Assembly: GCA_022478985.1 (NCBI GenBank) | Contig: JAKSZP010012236.1 | Span: 18,480-82,479, forward strand | DNA from: Massospora cicadina | Lineage: Eukaryota; Entomophthoromycota; Entomophthoromycetes; Entomophthorales; Entomophthoraceae | Reading direction: 5' to 3' | DNA length: 64,000 nucleotides | In this document: piece after piece, positions 1-10,371 of the stretch | Numbering within the stretch: the first letter of the stretch is position 1 | How the letters are laid out: every line of letters starts with the position of its first letter | Notes under the pieces: generated by a model | What the model saw: the letters and a program-made list of their open reading frames with translations, nothing else | Database searches by the model: none | Told to the model about the DNA's origin: nothing | Position numbers and translations under genes: made by a program

Positions 1-1360
1 CACCCAAAACTGAAATTAATGAAATTATTGCTATATTATCAGAATATGGTTTCAATCTCATAATACAATTCGTGGTTCTCAATGGTGCCACCTGCCTTGC
101 AGGCCCCGACGCTTTTGCAACTAGTTTCTAGTATCAACAGAAATATTCTACTCAATCCCCCTCGCATCATTATTCCTTCTGCCCCAGACCATCCTTTTTG
201 GTCTTGAGTGAAGGATGCTGCACCATCTGTCCTACCTGTTTTGAACTGGACCATTCTAAACAGCGCTGCCCCTCCATCTCCTCAGCTGTGGAACCCACAC
301 CTGACTCTTTGCACAATGATCCCATAGCTGATCCAATTACATTTTTCAAATGGGGCACTATCCTTCCCCCTCCCCCAAAGTGGTAGCCATATCAACCACT
401 TAATCAAACAACCAAAAATTACCTCAGAGAACCTCTTCTCCTAACCCACCAATCAGGACCATAATGGACTATGGTAAGTTCTAAACCATCCTCCCAAGCA
501 CCCACCACAGATCACCTATATGCTATAAACCAATAGAATTCAAACAAAATCCATGGGATTACTTGTTTGAGGTTAATGAATTGGGTGAGCTTATCCCTGA
601 AGCCAAATGGGCTGGGCCCCCTCCATTTGAAATGTGCTTTAATACTGAATATGCAGCCCAATTTCCAAATCGATATTATGTGCCTCGCCCTAGTGCCACA
701 ACATTCAAAAGTGACCACCAACTAGCTGAAGGGGCAGTTGCCTCCCTGAATGTCGCCCAACCTGTAAAGCCATTGCAAAATAAGTTGCAGTACTGGGTTA
801 CAGGCCTGCCACCTCCTATTCTACCAAGTACCATGCTCCCAAAACATAAAAAATAACATCTCTGCTACTATCAGGTGACGAATTTAGCAGTTAAAAAAGT
901 TGTGGCAGTCGCAAAGTTTGGCCCAAAGACCTGCATTACCTGCAACAACCTCACAACCATTAACATCCTACAAAAAGTCACCTTGAGGCTGAGAAAGCCC
1001 TTACAACCTACATTTCCACCCTACTCATCGCACACACTGAGTTACAAGCACCTCTTTGTTATCTCAACCCTCATTTCCATGATGCCCTCACACCAGTGCT
1101 AACAGCTTTGTGCTGCTACAAGTTCCCACCAGATGAGGAAAAGAGCCTCCTAATCCCATTCACCCACCGCCATGGATGTATAGTGGTTTCCACTTCCAAC
1201 TTAGTTGGTGATTTGCTTTATTTCACATTGGTTTATGTAAAACCATCTGTCTCATTTCAACTTTAATTTTATTTTTATTTTATATTACTTAAGTTTTAGC
1301 TCATTTGAGCATTGGTAATTTCTGTCCTCTTGGTCAGTATACCTTGATTAAATAAATATA
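1..1360 (+). mobile_element. E1: LINE-related ORF1-only element, 5' end outside the window
   Basis: The left part lies outside the window. The body matches E2 in layout: knuckle, a module with NPWD and DHQLA motifs, then a 3' tail near 1321-1360 with the CTTGGTCAGTATACCTTGAT-type end also seen in E2. It is more diverged than E2 and lacks any visible ORF2. The right TSD cannot be tested because the left end is missing. Confidence 0.7.
36..1110 (+). pseudogene. ORF1 (nucleic-acid-binding protein) of E1, broken
   Basis: Frames from 36 to about 1110 together resemble the E2 ORF1. A CX2CX4HX4C zinc knuckle (CPTCFELDHSKQRC) lies at 228-269. From about 545 comes the NPWDYLFEVNELGEL block, then SDHQLAEGAVAS near 708-745, then a helical segment ending HFHDALTPVLTALCCY near 1065-1115 that parallels E2's HYADAPTPWLSALI. 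In the LINE family such ORF1 proteins bind element RNA. Frameshifts and stops separate the blocks, so no functional product is expected. The homology between copies is what I see; the RNA-binding role is family knowledge. Confidence 0.65.
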
Positions 1361-1836
1361 TACTTAAAAAAATAGCAGCATAGCGCTCTAAGATTATTTT
1401 CTGAATTGACAAAAAACACAGGCTAAACAGAGCTCTGTGACATTCTAGACATAAGGGCAAACCATGTGCAGTGTTATTTAATGCTTATTTTACTTGTCTT
1501 AATCATATTGATATGATGTAATATGTTATATGTTACATTGTTAGGATATCTATCTTCCCCATCTGATATCTGTAAAACAGAAAATACATAACTGAATTTT
1601 TTCCAATTAGTGAAAAAGTATTCATCAACCCAAATATTAACTAAAAGAAACTTTTATAGCTTTTAATATATATTATCTTTTATATCTGCAGTAGAATAAC
1701 AAATCTTAAAATTTGTTCATCTACCTATAGTAGTTTTTACATCATTACAAAAGATTACAAACTATACATACCCAGTATTCATTTTACTTGTGTTTATGAA
1801 GCATTACTCCATATCATTAATGATATTAAGTGTCTT
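1361..1836. other. AT-rich spacer, no gene seen
   Basis: I see no reading frame of note, no RNA gene and no repeat partner here. It is the AT-rich target into which E2 inserted. Confidence 0.6.
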
Positions 1837-1853
1837 AAATAAGGATTATGTTA
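1837..1853 (+). repeat. Left target-site duplication of E2
   Basis: AAATAAGGATTATGTTA (17 bp) is repeated exactly at 3748-3764, on the other side of E2. Confidence 0.93.
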
Positions 1854-1871
1854 AAAAAACTTCTCTTTAAC

Positions 1872-1893
1872 CGCTCAAAGTCACTTTTGAGCG
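1872..1893 (+). other. 5'-terminal hairpin of E2
   Basis: Arms CGCTCAAA (1872-1879) and TTTGAGCG (1886-1893) pair perfectly across a 6-base loop, 18 bases from the element start. Weaker equivalents sit at the same place in E3 (6994-7011) and in the LINE (44876-44893). Confidence 0.7.
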
Positions 1894-1946
1894 ATTTTAA
1901 ATTTAAGTTAATTTATCCACAGCCATCTGCCCAAACCTATTCTTTG

Positions 1947-3675
1947 ATGTCCTTGGCTCTGCCGCCTGCCACCCCAGTGTGGGGCAGCAGTGCACCCCCA
2001 CCTAGTGTTTTCCGCCCTGCAGGCAAGCGCGTTCAGACAGGTTCAAACAGCCCGCCCAATGCTTCCAACCGTTTTGTCCACCCACAAGACCTAGCACTCC
2101 ACCTGGCGCGCATCCACCCTTCTCGCCCCCATCCTCTCGCCCTCCCTCGCTCTGCTATTCGCTATTGCCTCAGAGTGGACTATGGACGTTTGTTCCCATA
2201 TGCTGATAAGGCAATTATTGACCTAGCCACTACAGCCTTTGCGCCAGCTGGCTTTATAGACTTCCGCCCTTTTAAGGGCTACTTTGACGTTGGGTTTTAA
2301 TCTGAGGAGGATGCTGAAGCGGCAGCACAAACTCCTCTAATTTATAAAAAAACCCCCATTCCCACAACCCGTACTCGCCTCCCTTCAGACACCACGCTAG
2401 TGGTATCCTTTGCAAATCTCCCATCCCACCTTCCACCCCAGGTTTTGTATGACCAGTTGGTCGTGGGGCTCATGGCTTATGGCACTCAGCCCAACCTCAT
2501 CTTTGCCATTCCTTCTGGTGCAGAACGCCTTGCTGCTCCTCGTGCAACAGCCACCATCATACCACACCACCCTACCATAGCCCAACAAATCCCACCCCGC
2601 GCTAGTGTGGCTGCAGCACCTGATCATTTCTTTTGGGCTCGAGTTGATAATGGTAGGCAGATTTGTTCCCTCTGCTTTGGCCTCGACCATGCAAAAAGAG
2701 CGTGCCCTAAGGCCAAATCTGCTGATGCAGCTTCTGAGCCCCCTCTGGAGGTTCAGTATGGGGTGCTTTGCTGCCCCCTCCCACCCTCCAATCTCGTTCA
2801 GTGGGCCCACATGGAAAATCAGCCCCACCCAAAACCTCCATCCTCACTCTCCCACCTAAATCTATGCCAGCCAATCAGAGCAATGCTTGGACCAATATTT
2901 GTACCCAAGCAGCTGTCCATTCGCCCAATCCTACCCACTCAAATTTAAATGCCACTATCCCAGTGAACCAAAATCCATGGGATCTATTGGCTGAAACTGA
3001 CGAATCAGGTAATATCCTTATTAGTAAGCATACAGGTCAACCTCTCTGCCATGGCGATTATGGTCAGGCAGAATTTTTTCTTCCTGACTTTGATGAAACC
3101 CCTACCCCTCGCCATTTTGCTCCTCTACCCAATACAACCCCCTTCCAAAGTGACCACCAGCTCGCCTTAGCTGCGGTGGCCTCTCCTCATTGCCCAAAAC
3201 TATGCACCGCGGTGGCCCAGTCAGTGGCTCAGCTCCAGCATGGCCTGCCCACCATCTTCTTCCCCCTGACTTCCCTGAATCTCCCTGCAGTGACATCTCA
3301 AAATTATTTGATGATGCTGAAATTGCTGTTATGAATGTCGCAACACTTGCTTCATTCAACCCCTCAGCCAAAATCACCCGCCACAGTATCTCCCTTTTCA
3401 CCCAACTTCCTGAAGCCCACAAAGAAGCTGAAGTTCTCCTTGCAGCTTTTGTTGAGACACTTTCCCATCATTATCTTGATGCAGAAGTGGAAAACTCCTA
3501 CTACGCTGACCTCAGCCCCCACTATGCAGATGCCCCAACGCCCTGGCTCTCTGCTCTGATCCGGTACTGTAACCAACACCCCTTGATTGAGGCGGGTCTT
3601 TCTGAAAACCAACCCCAACCCCTCCTCACCCTCTGCCATGGTGGGTTAAGCAGTTTCTGCTTCCCACCTGGTTAG
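1947..3675 (+). pseudogene. ORF1 of E2: RRM-like region, zinc knuckle, unrecognised C-terminal module
   Basis: The start chosen is the ATG at 1947 (MSLALPPATPVWGSS), because E3 has the equivalent MTSDSPPAAPVWGSG start. The frame runs to a TAA at 2298-2300 and continues in the following frames to a stop at 3673-3675. Domains in order: a proline-rich N terminus; a possible RRM-like fold around LVVSFANLPSHLPP (2398-2560); a CX2CX4HX4C knuckle (C89, C92, H97, C102 of the 2400 frame; 2664-2705); then from about 2965 a C-terminal module of roughly 230 residues with NPWDLLAETDESGN, SDHQLALAAVAS and PHYADAPTPWLSALI. One stop and at least two frameshifts break it. The N-terminal parts fit a LINE ORF1 chaperone; I do not recognise the C-terminal module. 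Confidence 0.75.
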
Positions 3676-3747
3676 TAGTTTGTTTTGCCATTTTGAGTGT
3701 TGTGATCAGTACTGTCCGTCCCCTGGTCGGCGTACCTTGATTAAATC

Positions 3748-3764
3748 AAATAAGGATTATGTTA
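3748..3764 (+). repeat. Right target-site duplication of E2
   Basis: Exact 17-bp copy of 1837-1853. Confidence 0.93.
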
Positions 3765-3925
3765 TATAACATAAAAAACACTCAACCTAATTGATTATCA
3801 GAAATTTATTCAAAAATATACCTCAGCTCTAGTGAACAAATTTTATGTAAGAAAGCACAGTTATGATTAATTCTTCTATAAAGATTAATTTTATTTGAGT
3901 TCTATATTAGGGACAGATGCATAAA

Positions 3926-3938
3926 GATTTAACATCTT
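3926..3938 (+). repeat. Left target-site duplication of the SINE
   Basis: GATTTAACATCTT, repeated exactly at 4235-4247. Confidence 0.9.
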
Positions 3939-4234
3939 TTTATTTATTTGAGGCAAGCCAACCAGGGGACAGACATTACCAAAATGGAGAAAGAAAGTAT
4001 CAACATGAAACCTGAGCAGGGTCAACTCTGTCATAGAAAGTTTTTCACCTCCAGATAGGGACTCAGATTTTTCTGGTTACGTCATGGGTAAGGTTTTCAT
4101 GTTATTTTATACCTACTAACCGCGCCAATAGCTTCCTTTGGCTGGCACCCCGATCGATATGCAAAGGGCGGGAATCAAACCCACAACCTTCAGGTTGGTA
4201 GCCGTACGCCCTACTGACTCGCCTTCCACCCTCT
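3939..4234 (-). mobile_element. tRNA-derived SINE with a LINE-type 3' tail
   Basis: A 296-bp insertion between exact 13-bp TSDs, read on the minus strand. The 5' head (4234 downwards) is tRNA-like. The middle is unrelated sequence. The 3' end (about 3985-3939) reads GGTAATGTCTGTCCCCTGG, then TTGGCTTGCC and an A-rich AAATAAATAAAAA end, nearly the same as the tail of E3 on the minus strand (around 5270-5225). SINEs commonly borrow the 3' end of the LINE that mobilises them. Here head, tail and TSD are all visible. Confidence 0.9.
4170..4223 (-). promoter_or_regulatory. Internal RNA polymerase III promoter (A and B boxes) of the SINE
   Basis: On the minus strand GGCGAGTCAGTAGG (4223-4210) resembles a tRNA A box and GGGTTTGATTCCC (4182-4170) a B box, with 27 bases between them. 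The stretch between, CAACCTGAAGGTTG, resembles an anticodon arm. It is not an intact tRNA gene: no acceptor stem closes around it. Confidence 0.75.
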
Positions 4235-4247
4235 GATTTAACATCTT
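4235..4247 (+). repeat. Right target-site duplication of the SINE
   Basis: Exact 13-bp copy of 3926-3938. Confidence 0.9.
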
Positions 4248-5196
4248 AGTTTTTATATTATAGTATATGTTATGAGATAATAAACACTTTAATCTTCTTA
4301 TTCTTACTATGTACACCTATAGCTACACTTTTCAATTGCTTATTTTAGCTTAATAGGAAACTTGTTTGGGCTATACTAACATAAAATAGATAAAAGATTA
4401 TAAATATATGTTTTTTGATTTAAATTCAAAAGTTTTAGATATAAAGTCTGAATAAGTGTTGCTGTTGGGATTATGCCTATTCTGGAGAATTACCACATCT
4501 GATGATGGTATTTGAACCCAATCTGGAGAATTAATCACCTCCTATATCATGGTTTAAATCTAATCTAAAAGATTGATTACCACTAATTTGAAAATTGTAT
4601 GATGTTCGCCAAAACTAAGGAGAACAAATTGGATGAGATCTTGTTTTGGAAGTTCCTAGAAGTTTTAACCATATATTTGGTACTTCAGCCTTATAGTAGA
4701 TTCCTTTAGAAAAGCGATTATTACTGTTCATATGCATTTTTGGTTGTAGCTAATATTTTACTAATCAGTGATATTTGGTGATTGAAGATGATTTTAACCT
4801 AAATTGTATATTGGGGTTTTTTAGGTAATAAGTTAGTTGGTTGTTTCTTCAAAGGCTACAAGGTTATTAGTCTTAGTATTGTTAGCAATCTTCTTAAAAT
4901 AAATTAATGTTGCTAAGGCAAGTAGGGCTCTTTAGACATTTAGGATGGTTGATTTTGACTTTAATTAGCTTGGGGAAACCTAAATCAAGGTTCAGCAGTC
5001 CCAATAGAACTCTCAACTAGAAATAAATACAAATATGTGCAAGTTGCTTTAAAGAAAATTAATGTTATTCTGAATAGTACCTGGAAAATATCAATAACAC
5101 TATAGAAAAGGAAATATTCCAGGGTAAGAAGTGAAAGTAGACTAGGATAGTGAATCCTAGTCTTGTTTTAGAAAACCAATAGGCAAGGGCAGATAA
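4248..5196. other. AT-rich stretch, no gene seen
   Basis: No reading frame or RNA gene is supported. At 4477-4600 there are about three degenerate tandem units of roughly 42 bp built on TCTGGAGAATTA; the third is poor. Confidence 0.5.
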
Positions 5197-5210
5197 TGAA
5201 TAGTGTTTTT
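5197..5210 (+). repeat. Left target-site duplication of E3
   Basis: TGAATAGTGTTTTT (14 bp), repeated exactly at 7028-7041. Confidence 0.9.
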
Positions 5211-7027
5211 TTAATTTTTAAAATTTTAAAATTTACTTTGAGGCATGCCAACCAGGGGATGGACATTACCAAATCTCAAAGAGCTAAAAAAACCTAATGA
5301 ACTAACCACTAAAAATGAATAAAATGACCACCCAAAATGAGTGGGTGAAACACTACAAACAATAAAACAACCAACCAGGTGGGACAGCGCCAAGGCGCTC
5401 AACCCACCATGGTGGAAGGGGAGGGGTATCAGGGGGCTTAACCTCAGTATCAGAGTACACCTCAGCGAGAGCGTGGGACAAGGAGGAGAGCAAAGGGGTG
5501 GGGTGATCAGTGACATGGGGAGCAAGGATGCTGATGATTGGCTGGTTGATGAATTTGCCTGAGGCCAGTAAGTCGCTGATATACTTGGAAAAGCAGGCCT
5601 CTGCCTTAATGTGGAGGGAAGGAAGCTTAAACAATAAAGCTGTGGAGGCGTGGGTGACTCTTAGGTTGTTCTGTGAGGCGGCACCACTTTCTGGATGGCA
5701 GCATAGCTCTATCATGGGCAAACAGAATGGACTGTTTGTTAGGCGGGGATGTAGATGGCTTGATGATGGGAAGAAGAAGTTGTGTGGTTAGCGCTGCTAC
5801 TGACAACTTGGACATCTCACAGATGGCAGATACATCAGTATGAGCAGCTGCTGTGATAGCGAGCTGGTGATCCAAGTGGAACTCCAAGGCATCTGGCTTG
5901 GGCATAAAATTGTTGAATGACCGGTTTGGGGTTTTGTACTTGGATGATTTCATAATATGTGGGCTTTGAGGCTTCAATTTCATTACCTATCTCATCAGTT
6001 TCAACCAATGAGGACCATGGTTTCATGTAGAATTCAAAATTGGGTTCAGCAAATTGAAGTGTAGTGGCGGGCAACTGCAGAATAACGTGGGAACCCACAT
6101 TTGTCCAAGCCATTTACTTATTGGATGAGGCGCAAGTGGCACTGGCCTGAGGAGGCCGCGAGGGAGGGGCATTTATGCTTCTAGTGATCTAACTCAAAGC
6201 AGGAAGGGCAGATGGTCCTCCTGCCCTTGACGTGGGCCCAGAATGGGTGGTTGGGGTCAGAGGGAATGACAGCGCGGGGGAAGCAACAACGCAATTTTAT
6301 AAAATTCTGGACTAATCGTGGCAAATGCCCAAGGCCTGGCTAGGTGAGCAGCCCCATTGGGGACCACAAACTGAAGGTTGGGGTTGGAGCCGTATGCAGT
6401 CAAACCTTCCATCAACTCCTGATGGAGCACTGTGGAGGAGAGATGGGTGGGCAACCCCGCAAACTGAACCACCATGGTGGTGTCAGTGGGGAGCCAGGTG
6501 CCCGTTGTGGGGACAGGGGTGCCTTTGAAAACCAGGGGCACTGTAGCTGCAGTGGCTGCGTCAGCTTCACAAGTGAAGCCTAAGTCAAAATACCCCTAAA
6601 AGGGGTGGAAGTTTATAAATCTGGCTGGAAGCATCACCGCCTGGGCCAAGTCAATAATTGCTTGTTACTCATATGGGAACAATCACCCATACTCGACCCA
6701 AAGGCCAAAATGAAGCTGGGAGTGGTGGAGAATGAGTGGGCTGCGAGGCACAGCCTGGGCATGTGTTAGATGTATGGCGAGATTCTTGGGCGGATTAAAC
6801 TGACCCAAGGACTTAATGGGACTGGACGAACCAGTCCAAGCGTGTTTTCCCACTGGATGAAAACTCTAGGTGGGATTTTGCCGCTGCCCCACACTGGAGC
6901 AGCTGGCGGTGAATCTGAAGTCATCAGGGATTGAATGGGAGTGGCTGGTGTAGGATCAATAGTTGTTTTACTTACTTTTTTTAAATAAAATCGCTTGAAA
7001 GTGACTCCAAGTGAAAAGAAAGTTTTT
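5211..7027 (-). mobile_element. E3: complete 1.8-kb ORF1-only non-LTR element
   Basis: An exact 14-bp TSD bounds a 1,817-bp insertion on the minus strand. Its 5' end (7027 downwards) reads AAAAACTTTCTTTTCACTTG followed by a small hairpin and GCGATTTTA, the same design as E2. Its 3' end (5270-5211) carries the CCCCTGGTTGGCATGCCTC tail and an A-rich end. As in E2 there is an ORF1 homologue and no ORF2. Together with E2 it shows that a fixed-length ORF1-only family has transposed. Confidence 0.88.
5353..6924 (-). pseudogene. ORF1 of E3, broken
   Basis: The start is the ATG at 6924-6922 (MTSDSPPAAPVWGSG), matching the E2 start. The RRM-like block MVVQFAGLPTHLSS sits near 6470-6430. The zinc knuckle CPSCFELDH.KHKC near 6205-6165 has a stop codon inside it. 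The C-terminal module follows: LVETDEIGNEIEASKP near 6015-5965, LDHQLAITAAAHTD near 5875-5830, and PHVTDHPTPLLSSLSHAL near 5525-5465. The last frame stops at 5353-5355. At least four interruptions make it a pseudogene. Domain order is the same as in E2, so it is a homologue over its full length. Confidence 0.72.
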
Positions 7028-7041
7028 TGAATAGTGTTTTT
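7028..7041 (+). repeat. Right target-site duplication of E3
   Basis: Exact 14-bp copy of 5197-5210. Confidence 0.9.
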
Positions 7042-7689
7042 AGCAACTAGGAAATATGATTCTTGAATAAGGTCTCATCATTGTACACTGCTACAAAAAT
7101 GATGAATATAATGGAGCGTTGAATTAAACCTATTGGCTTGTATAGTGCTGAGAAGGCGATTTACCCTAATTCAATTAGTTGAGATTTTGGCATCATTATC
7201 CATTTGATGCTATATAAATTAAGGTTGCTAATTTTTGAACTTAAGGTTAATAGAATATCAACCATCAAATTCATAAATATAGGCCGAGATTGCCTTAGTA
7301 AATATATCAACCACCTAAGATTGAGGCTCACACCTACTATAGTAAATACTGACAGTATATTATTATTACTTTACATTTAGATCTTTAGGTACCCTGAGGC
7401 TTTACCTGTATGTCTAGATTCCTTCCTCACATTACAAATTTTTTTGGTGCTCCCTTTCATCTATCCTAAGTACCCAGTATCCCTTGACAACTACTATGGC
7501 TAATAGTGACTCTGCCTCATAATCTTCTTTATACCATGAAAAATCCAAAGTCAGTGAGTGGGAGGTTAACATGTCTTTAGAAGAACCTTCTGCCACATCA
7601 TGTAATCTACAACTACCCAGCGTCTATGGAGGTGGCCTTACTGCCTCATCCATTAATATTATCATCTACAGATGTTAGACTTCTTGAAT
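7042..7689. other. AT-rich stretch, no gene seen
   Basis: Heavily mutated sequence without a supported frame. Its right end may be the start of the LINE remnant that follows. Confidence 0.4.
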
Positions 7690-8060
7690 TTCATCCAACT
7701 CCATAATACTGGGGCTTTGTCTTGGGTGGGCAAGCTGATTAAAGACACACTTTAGCCATTGTAATTCAGATGAACTTTCTATGCTCTACTGCTAATCTTG
7801 ACTTTGATAAAATTGATGTAGGCCATACTGAGCGCTACTTATGAAAATTATTACCCAACTCTATACCATCTATTTCAGGTGGCAGATTCCATCATCAAGA
7901 ATTAATCCAACACCTTAACCTATCAGAAACTTACATGCCCAACCCATTTAGTACTAAAACTCTGCTCCACTTTCAGTGGAGAGAATTAGAGTGTAATACC
8001 CATTAATAACCAAATCTTGAATGACATGTAATTTTTATTAACTCATCTCAGCGAAGGGGT
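7690..8060 (+). pseudogene. Old LINE endonuclease fragment
   Basis: Merged plus-strand frames give WGFVLGG, then DFDKIDVGHTERYL, then GGRFHHQELIQHLNLSETYM and STKTLLHFQWRELECNT. This order resembles the second half of an apurinic-like (APE) LINE endonuclease: a GDFN-type strand, the D...GR spacing, a L.ET/DTY helix, then the region before the SRID motif. Several stops and shifts interrupt it. I see no reverse transcriptase downstream, so it is an isolated fragment. The assignment rests on motif order alone. Confidence 0.4.
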
Positions 8061-8451
8061 AATCAGAAGTGTTTGTTACAAGCTCTATAACCGACATAAT
8101 GATCTGTATGCTCTCTAAAACCAGTTTAATATCAGTGCAACTGAATTAAAATAGCAGACTGACATCTAAGAGAATTCCCATGGGATCAAATCAACATATT
8201 AAAGATTGAAATTATCAACCCAAGAAACTTTAAAAACTCGATTTTTTCACCTCTAGGGTTTTCTGGTGATCCTAGTCCTCCTAGAAGCCTTGGGTCTACC
8301 TGAGCCCCCTGGAACCTCTGATGCACCTGGACGCCCTGGTATTCCAGCCAGACCTGCCCCCTGTGCCTCCTGAGACTTTCAGGTATCCAGGGCCCTTCAA
8401 CAGTTCAGAAAATCTGGAAGAAATACTTGTAAAAATTTGTGATTTTACATG
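8061..8451. other. No gene seen
   Basis: No reading frame or repeat partner is supported. The end (8270-8400) is proline-rich when read on the plus strand, like 9388-9480. Confidence 0.4.
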
Positions 8452-9225
8452 GATCTCCTAAGGGTGGGGCTGAATACTCTGCTATGATGACAGTTGTGAT
8501 CCCAATTTTCTGAATCGACTTAATTGGTAAGTTAATGAATTTTGGATTAATTTTAATAGATATTTATACATCAAGGCGGATTTTAATGAATTTAGGTTAC
8601 TTTGAATCGCCAGCAAATGAAGGTTAGAACGCCAGAATATGTTGAGCCTTGATCATGCATAAATTGATATTAATTTGTTTAGATCTTGAAGGGTTAATAT
8701 TTACAATTAGGGATGTGTTTTCCTTCCTTTACATGAAAATTTTACTAACTAGTCCCTTCTTCTATAATAAGTCCACTCAACTTACAAACAGCGCCATTAT
8801 AATATATAATTTAAATTTATTCTATATGGGGACCTTTGTCATAATAGACCAGGGTTAGGAGGGAGGATCTAGAATCCTGGTATGCCATGAGGCAGTTGCA
8901 CAACATGAACAGAGTCATGATGGGGTTTGTAGAGAAATGGTGTAGCATTGTGAAGTTGATGGGTGACAAAGGCTAGTGAAATAGGGAAGTTCCACCACAC
9001 CTTAGACTGTTAAGAGGCGTATTTTGTGTATTTTTGATTACCCTGAAAGCTATTTCTGAGATTCTCAAATGTGGCAGAATTCAAATTTTTTTTTAATTTT
9101 CAGATGGGGACTTGCATACTGACGCAACCCTGATGGCCAGAGGATCAAGGCAACTTTCTTCCAGAATAAGCTTGCATATGTCAAGGTAGCAAATAGGGAC
9201 TTGAGAACCCATTTGTTACATTATT
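8452..9225 (+). repeat. Diverged direct repeat, copy 1
   Basis: Pairs with 9598-10371 along its whole length. Anchors include TACATGGAT at the left, ACCAGGGTTAG, GGCAGTTGCACAA, GATGGCCAGAGGATCAAGGC and GCTTGCATATGTCAA. The pair could be coding parts of a tandemly duplicated element or LTRs of a collapsed one. No protein domain is recognised on either strand. Confidence 0.75.
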
Positions 9226-9597
9226 TCCAAGCATACTCTTTTAGCAAGTTGTGCACCCAGCAGTCTATGAGATGCATAGTGGCAATGTCCCAAGCATTGC
9301 TCTGAGCCCTCAAACCATTCTTGCTATTGTGCTGGCTTTCAAGCAAGGAGCTGGGAGTTTGGAGGTAAGCGGTTAAAATGCTGGTGTTTGAGGCCTCTTG
9401 TTCCTGCCAGTGGACCTCCAGGGGGAACGTCACCGCTTTTTGGGAACCCTGGATTTCCAGTCAATTTTCGTCAAGCTTCCCCGCTTGCAAATTCAATCAT
9501 TGGAAAATTGCTTTGTCATGATTCTCCTATTTGGATTACTTGGTTCACGCATGCCAGGATCTCATTTATGAGGGGTAATGTAATGATCAATGATCAT
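9226..9597. other. Spacer between the two direct repeats
   Basis: A short plus-strand frame (9388-9612) begins with a proline/glycine-rich stretch (VPASGPPGGTSPLFGNPG), recalling the proline-rich translation at 8270-8400 before copy 1. The duplicated unit may therefore start about 200 bp further left than given. Function not recognised. Confidence 0.4.
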
Positions 9598-10371
9598 ACA
9601 TGGATTGCCTAAGGGTAGACTTGGAAGTCTTCTACAAAGATGTTTGTAATCCCAATTTACTGACTTTTTTAAATGGCAAGCTAATGAATTTTGGGTTAGT
9701 TTTAATAGATGATAATATTTTGTGGAAGATTTAATAATTTAGGTTCCCTCAATCCACCAGCAGATAAAGTTCAGAATGCCAGAATTTGTCAATCTTTGGT
9801 CATACCTAGTTTACTTTTTATAGCGTAACTCTTGCAGGGCTACTATTTATCAAATGAGAATGTGTTTCCCGTTCTTAACTTGAAAATTCTACATATTTTG
9901 GTTACTTCTACTGAAATAAAGCTCATTTGCTTACAAACAGTACCATTATAAATTTATTTATTTTAATTTTCAATATGGGAACCTTGGTCACAATAAACCA
10001 GGGTTAGAAGGGAGATCCAAAGTCCTGTTATGCCGTTAGGGCAGTTGCACAAATTAACAGAGTTGTAATGGGGTTTGCAGCGAATTGGTGCAGCCTTATA
10101 AATTCAATGGGTGACAGAGGCCGGTGGCATAGAGAATTATCACCGCACCTCAGCCTGTCAAGAGGCATATTTTGTGCATTTAGTATTGCTCTGAGAGCAA
10201 TATCTGGAACCTCAACTGTGGTGAAATTCAAACTTCCTATGGATATTCAGGTGGGGATTTGCATACTGATGCATCCCTGATGGCCAGAGGATCAAGGCAA
10301 CTCTCTTCCTGTGTAGGCTTGCATATGTCAATGTGGAAAATAGGACCTTGGGAGCCCCGTTTGTTACAAGA
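9598..10371 (+). repeat. Diverged direct repeat, copy 2
   Basis: Partner of 8452-9225, same orientation, separated by about 370 bp. It shares the anchors listed there. Short frames on both strands overlap it, none recognisable. Confidence 0.75.

Larger units (their letters stand above)
1854..3747 (+). mobile_element. E2: complete 1.9-kb ORF1-only non-LTR element
   Basis: The element is bounded by an exact 17-bp TSD, so both ends are defined. The 5' end reads AAAAAAACTTCTCTTTAACC followed by a perfect 8-bp-arm hairpin. The 3' end reads CCCCTGGTCGGCGTACCTTG and then an AT-rich tail, matching the tails of E1, E3, the SINE and, more loosely, the full LINE. Between them lies only an ORF1-type gene; no endonuclease or reverse transcriptase is present. 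This is the layout of non-autonomous LINE derivatives such as mammalian HAL1, mobilised by ORF2 supplied in trans. E3 shares both ends, so this is a family and not one internal deletion. Confidence 0.88.

Noticed and set aside
4116..4234. A functional tRNA gene
   Set aside because: A and B boxes exist but no acceptor stem closes, and TSDs plus a LINE tail show it is the head of a SINE.
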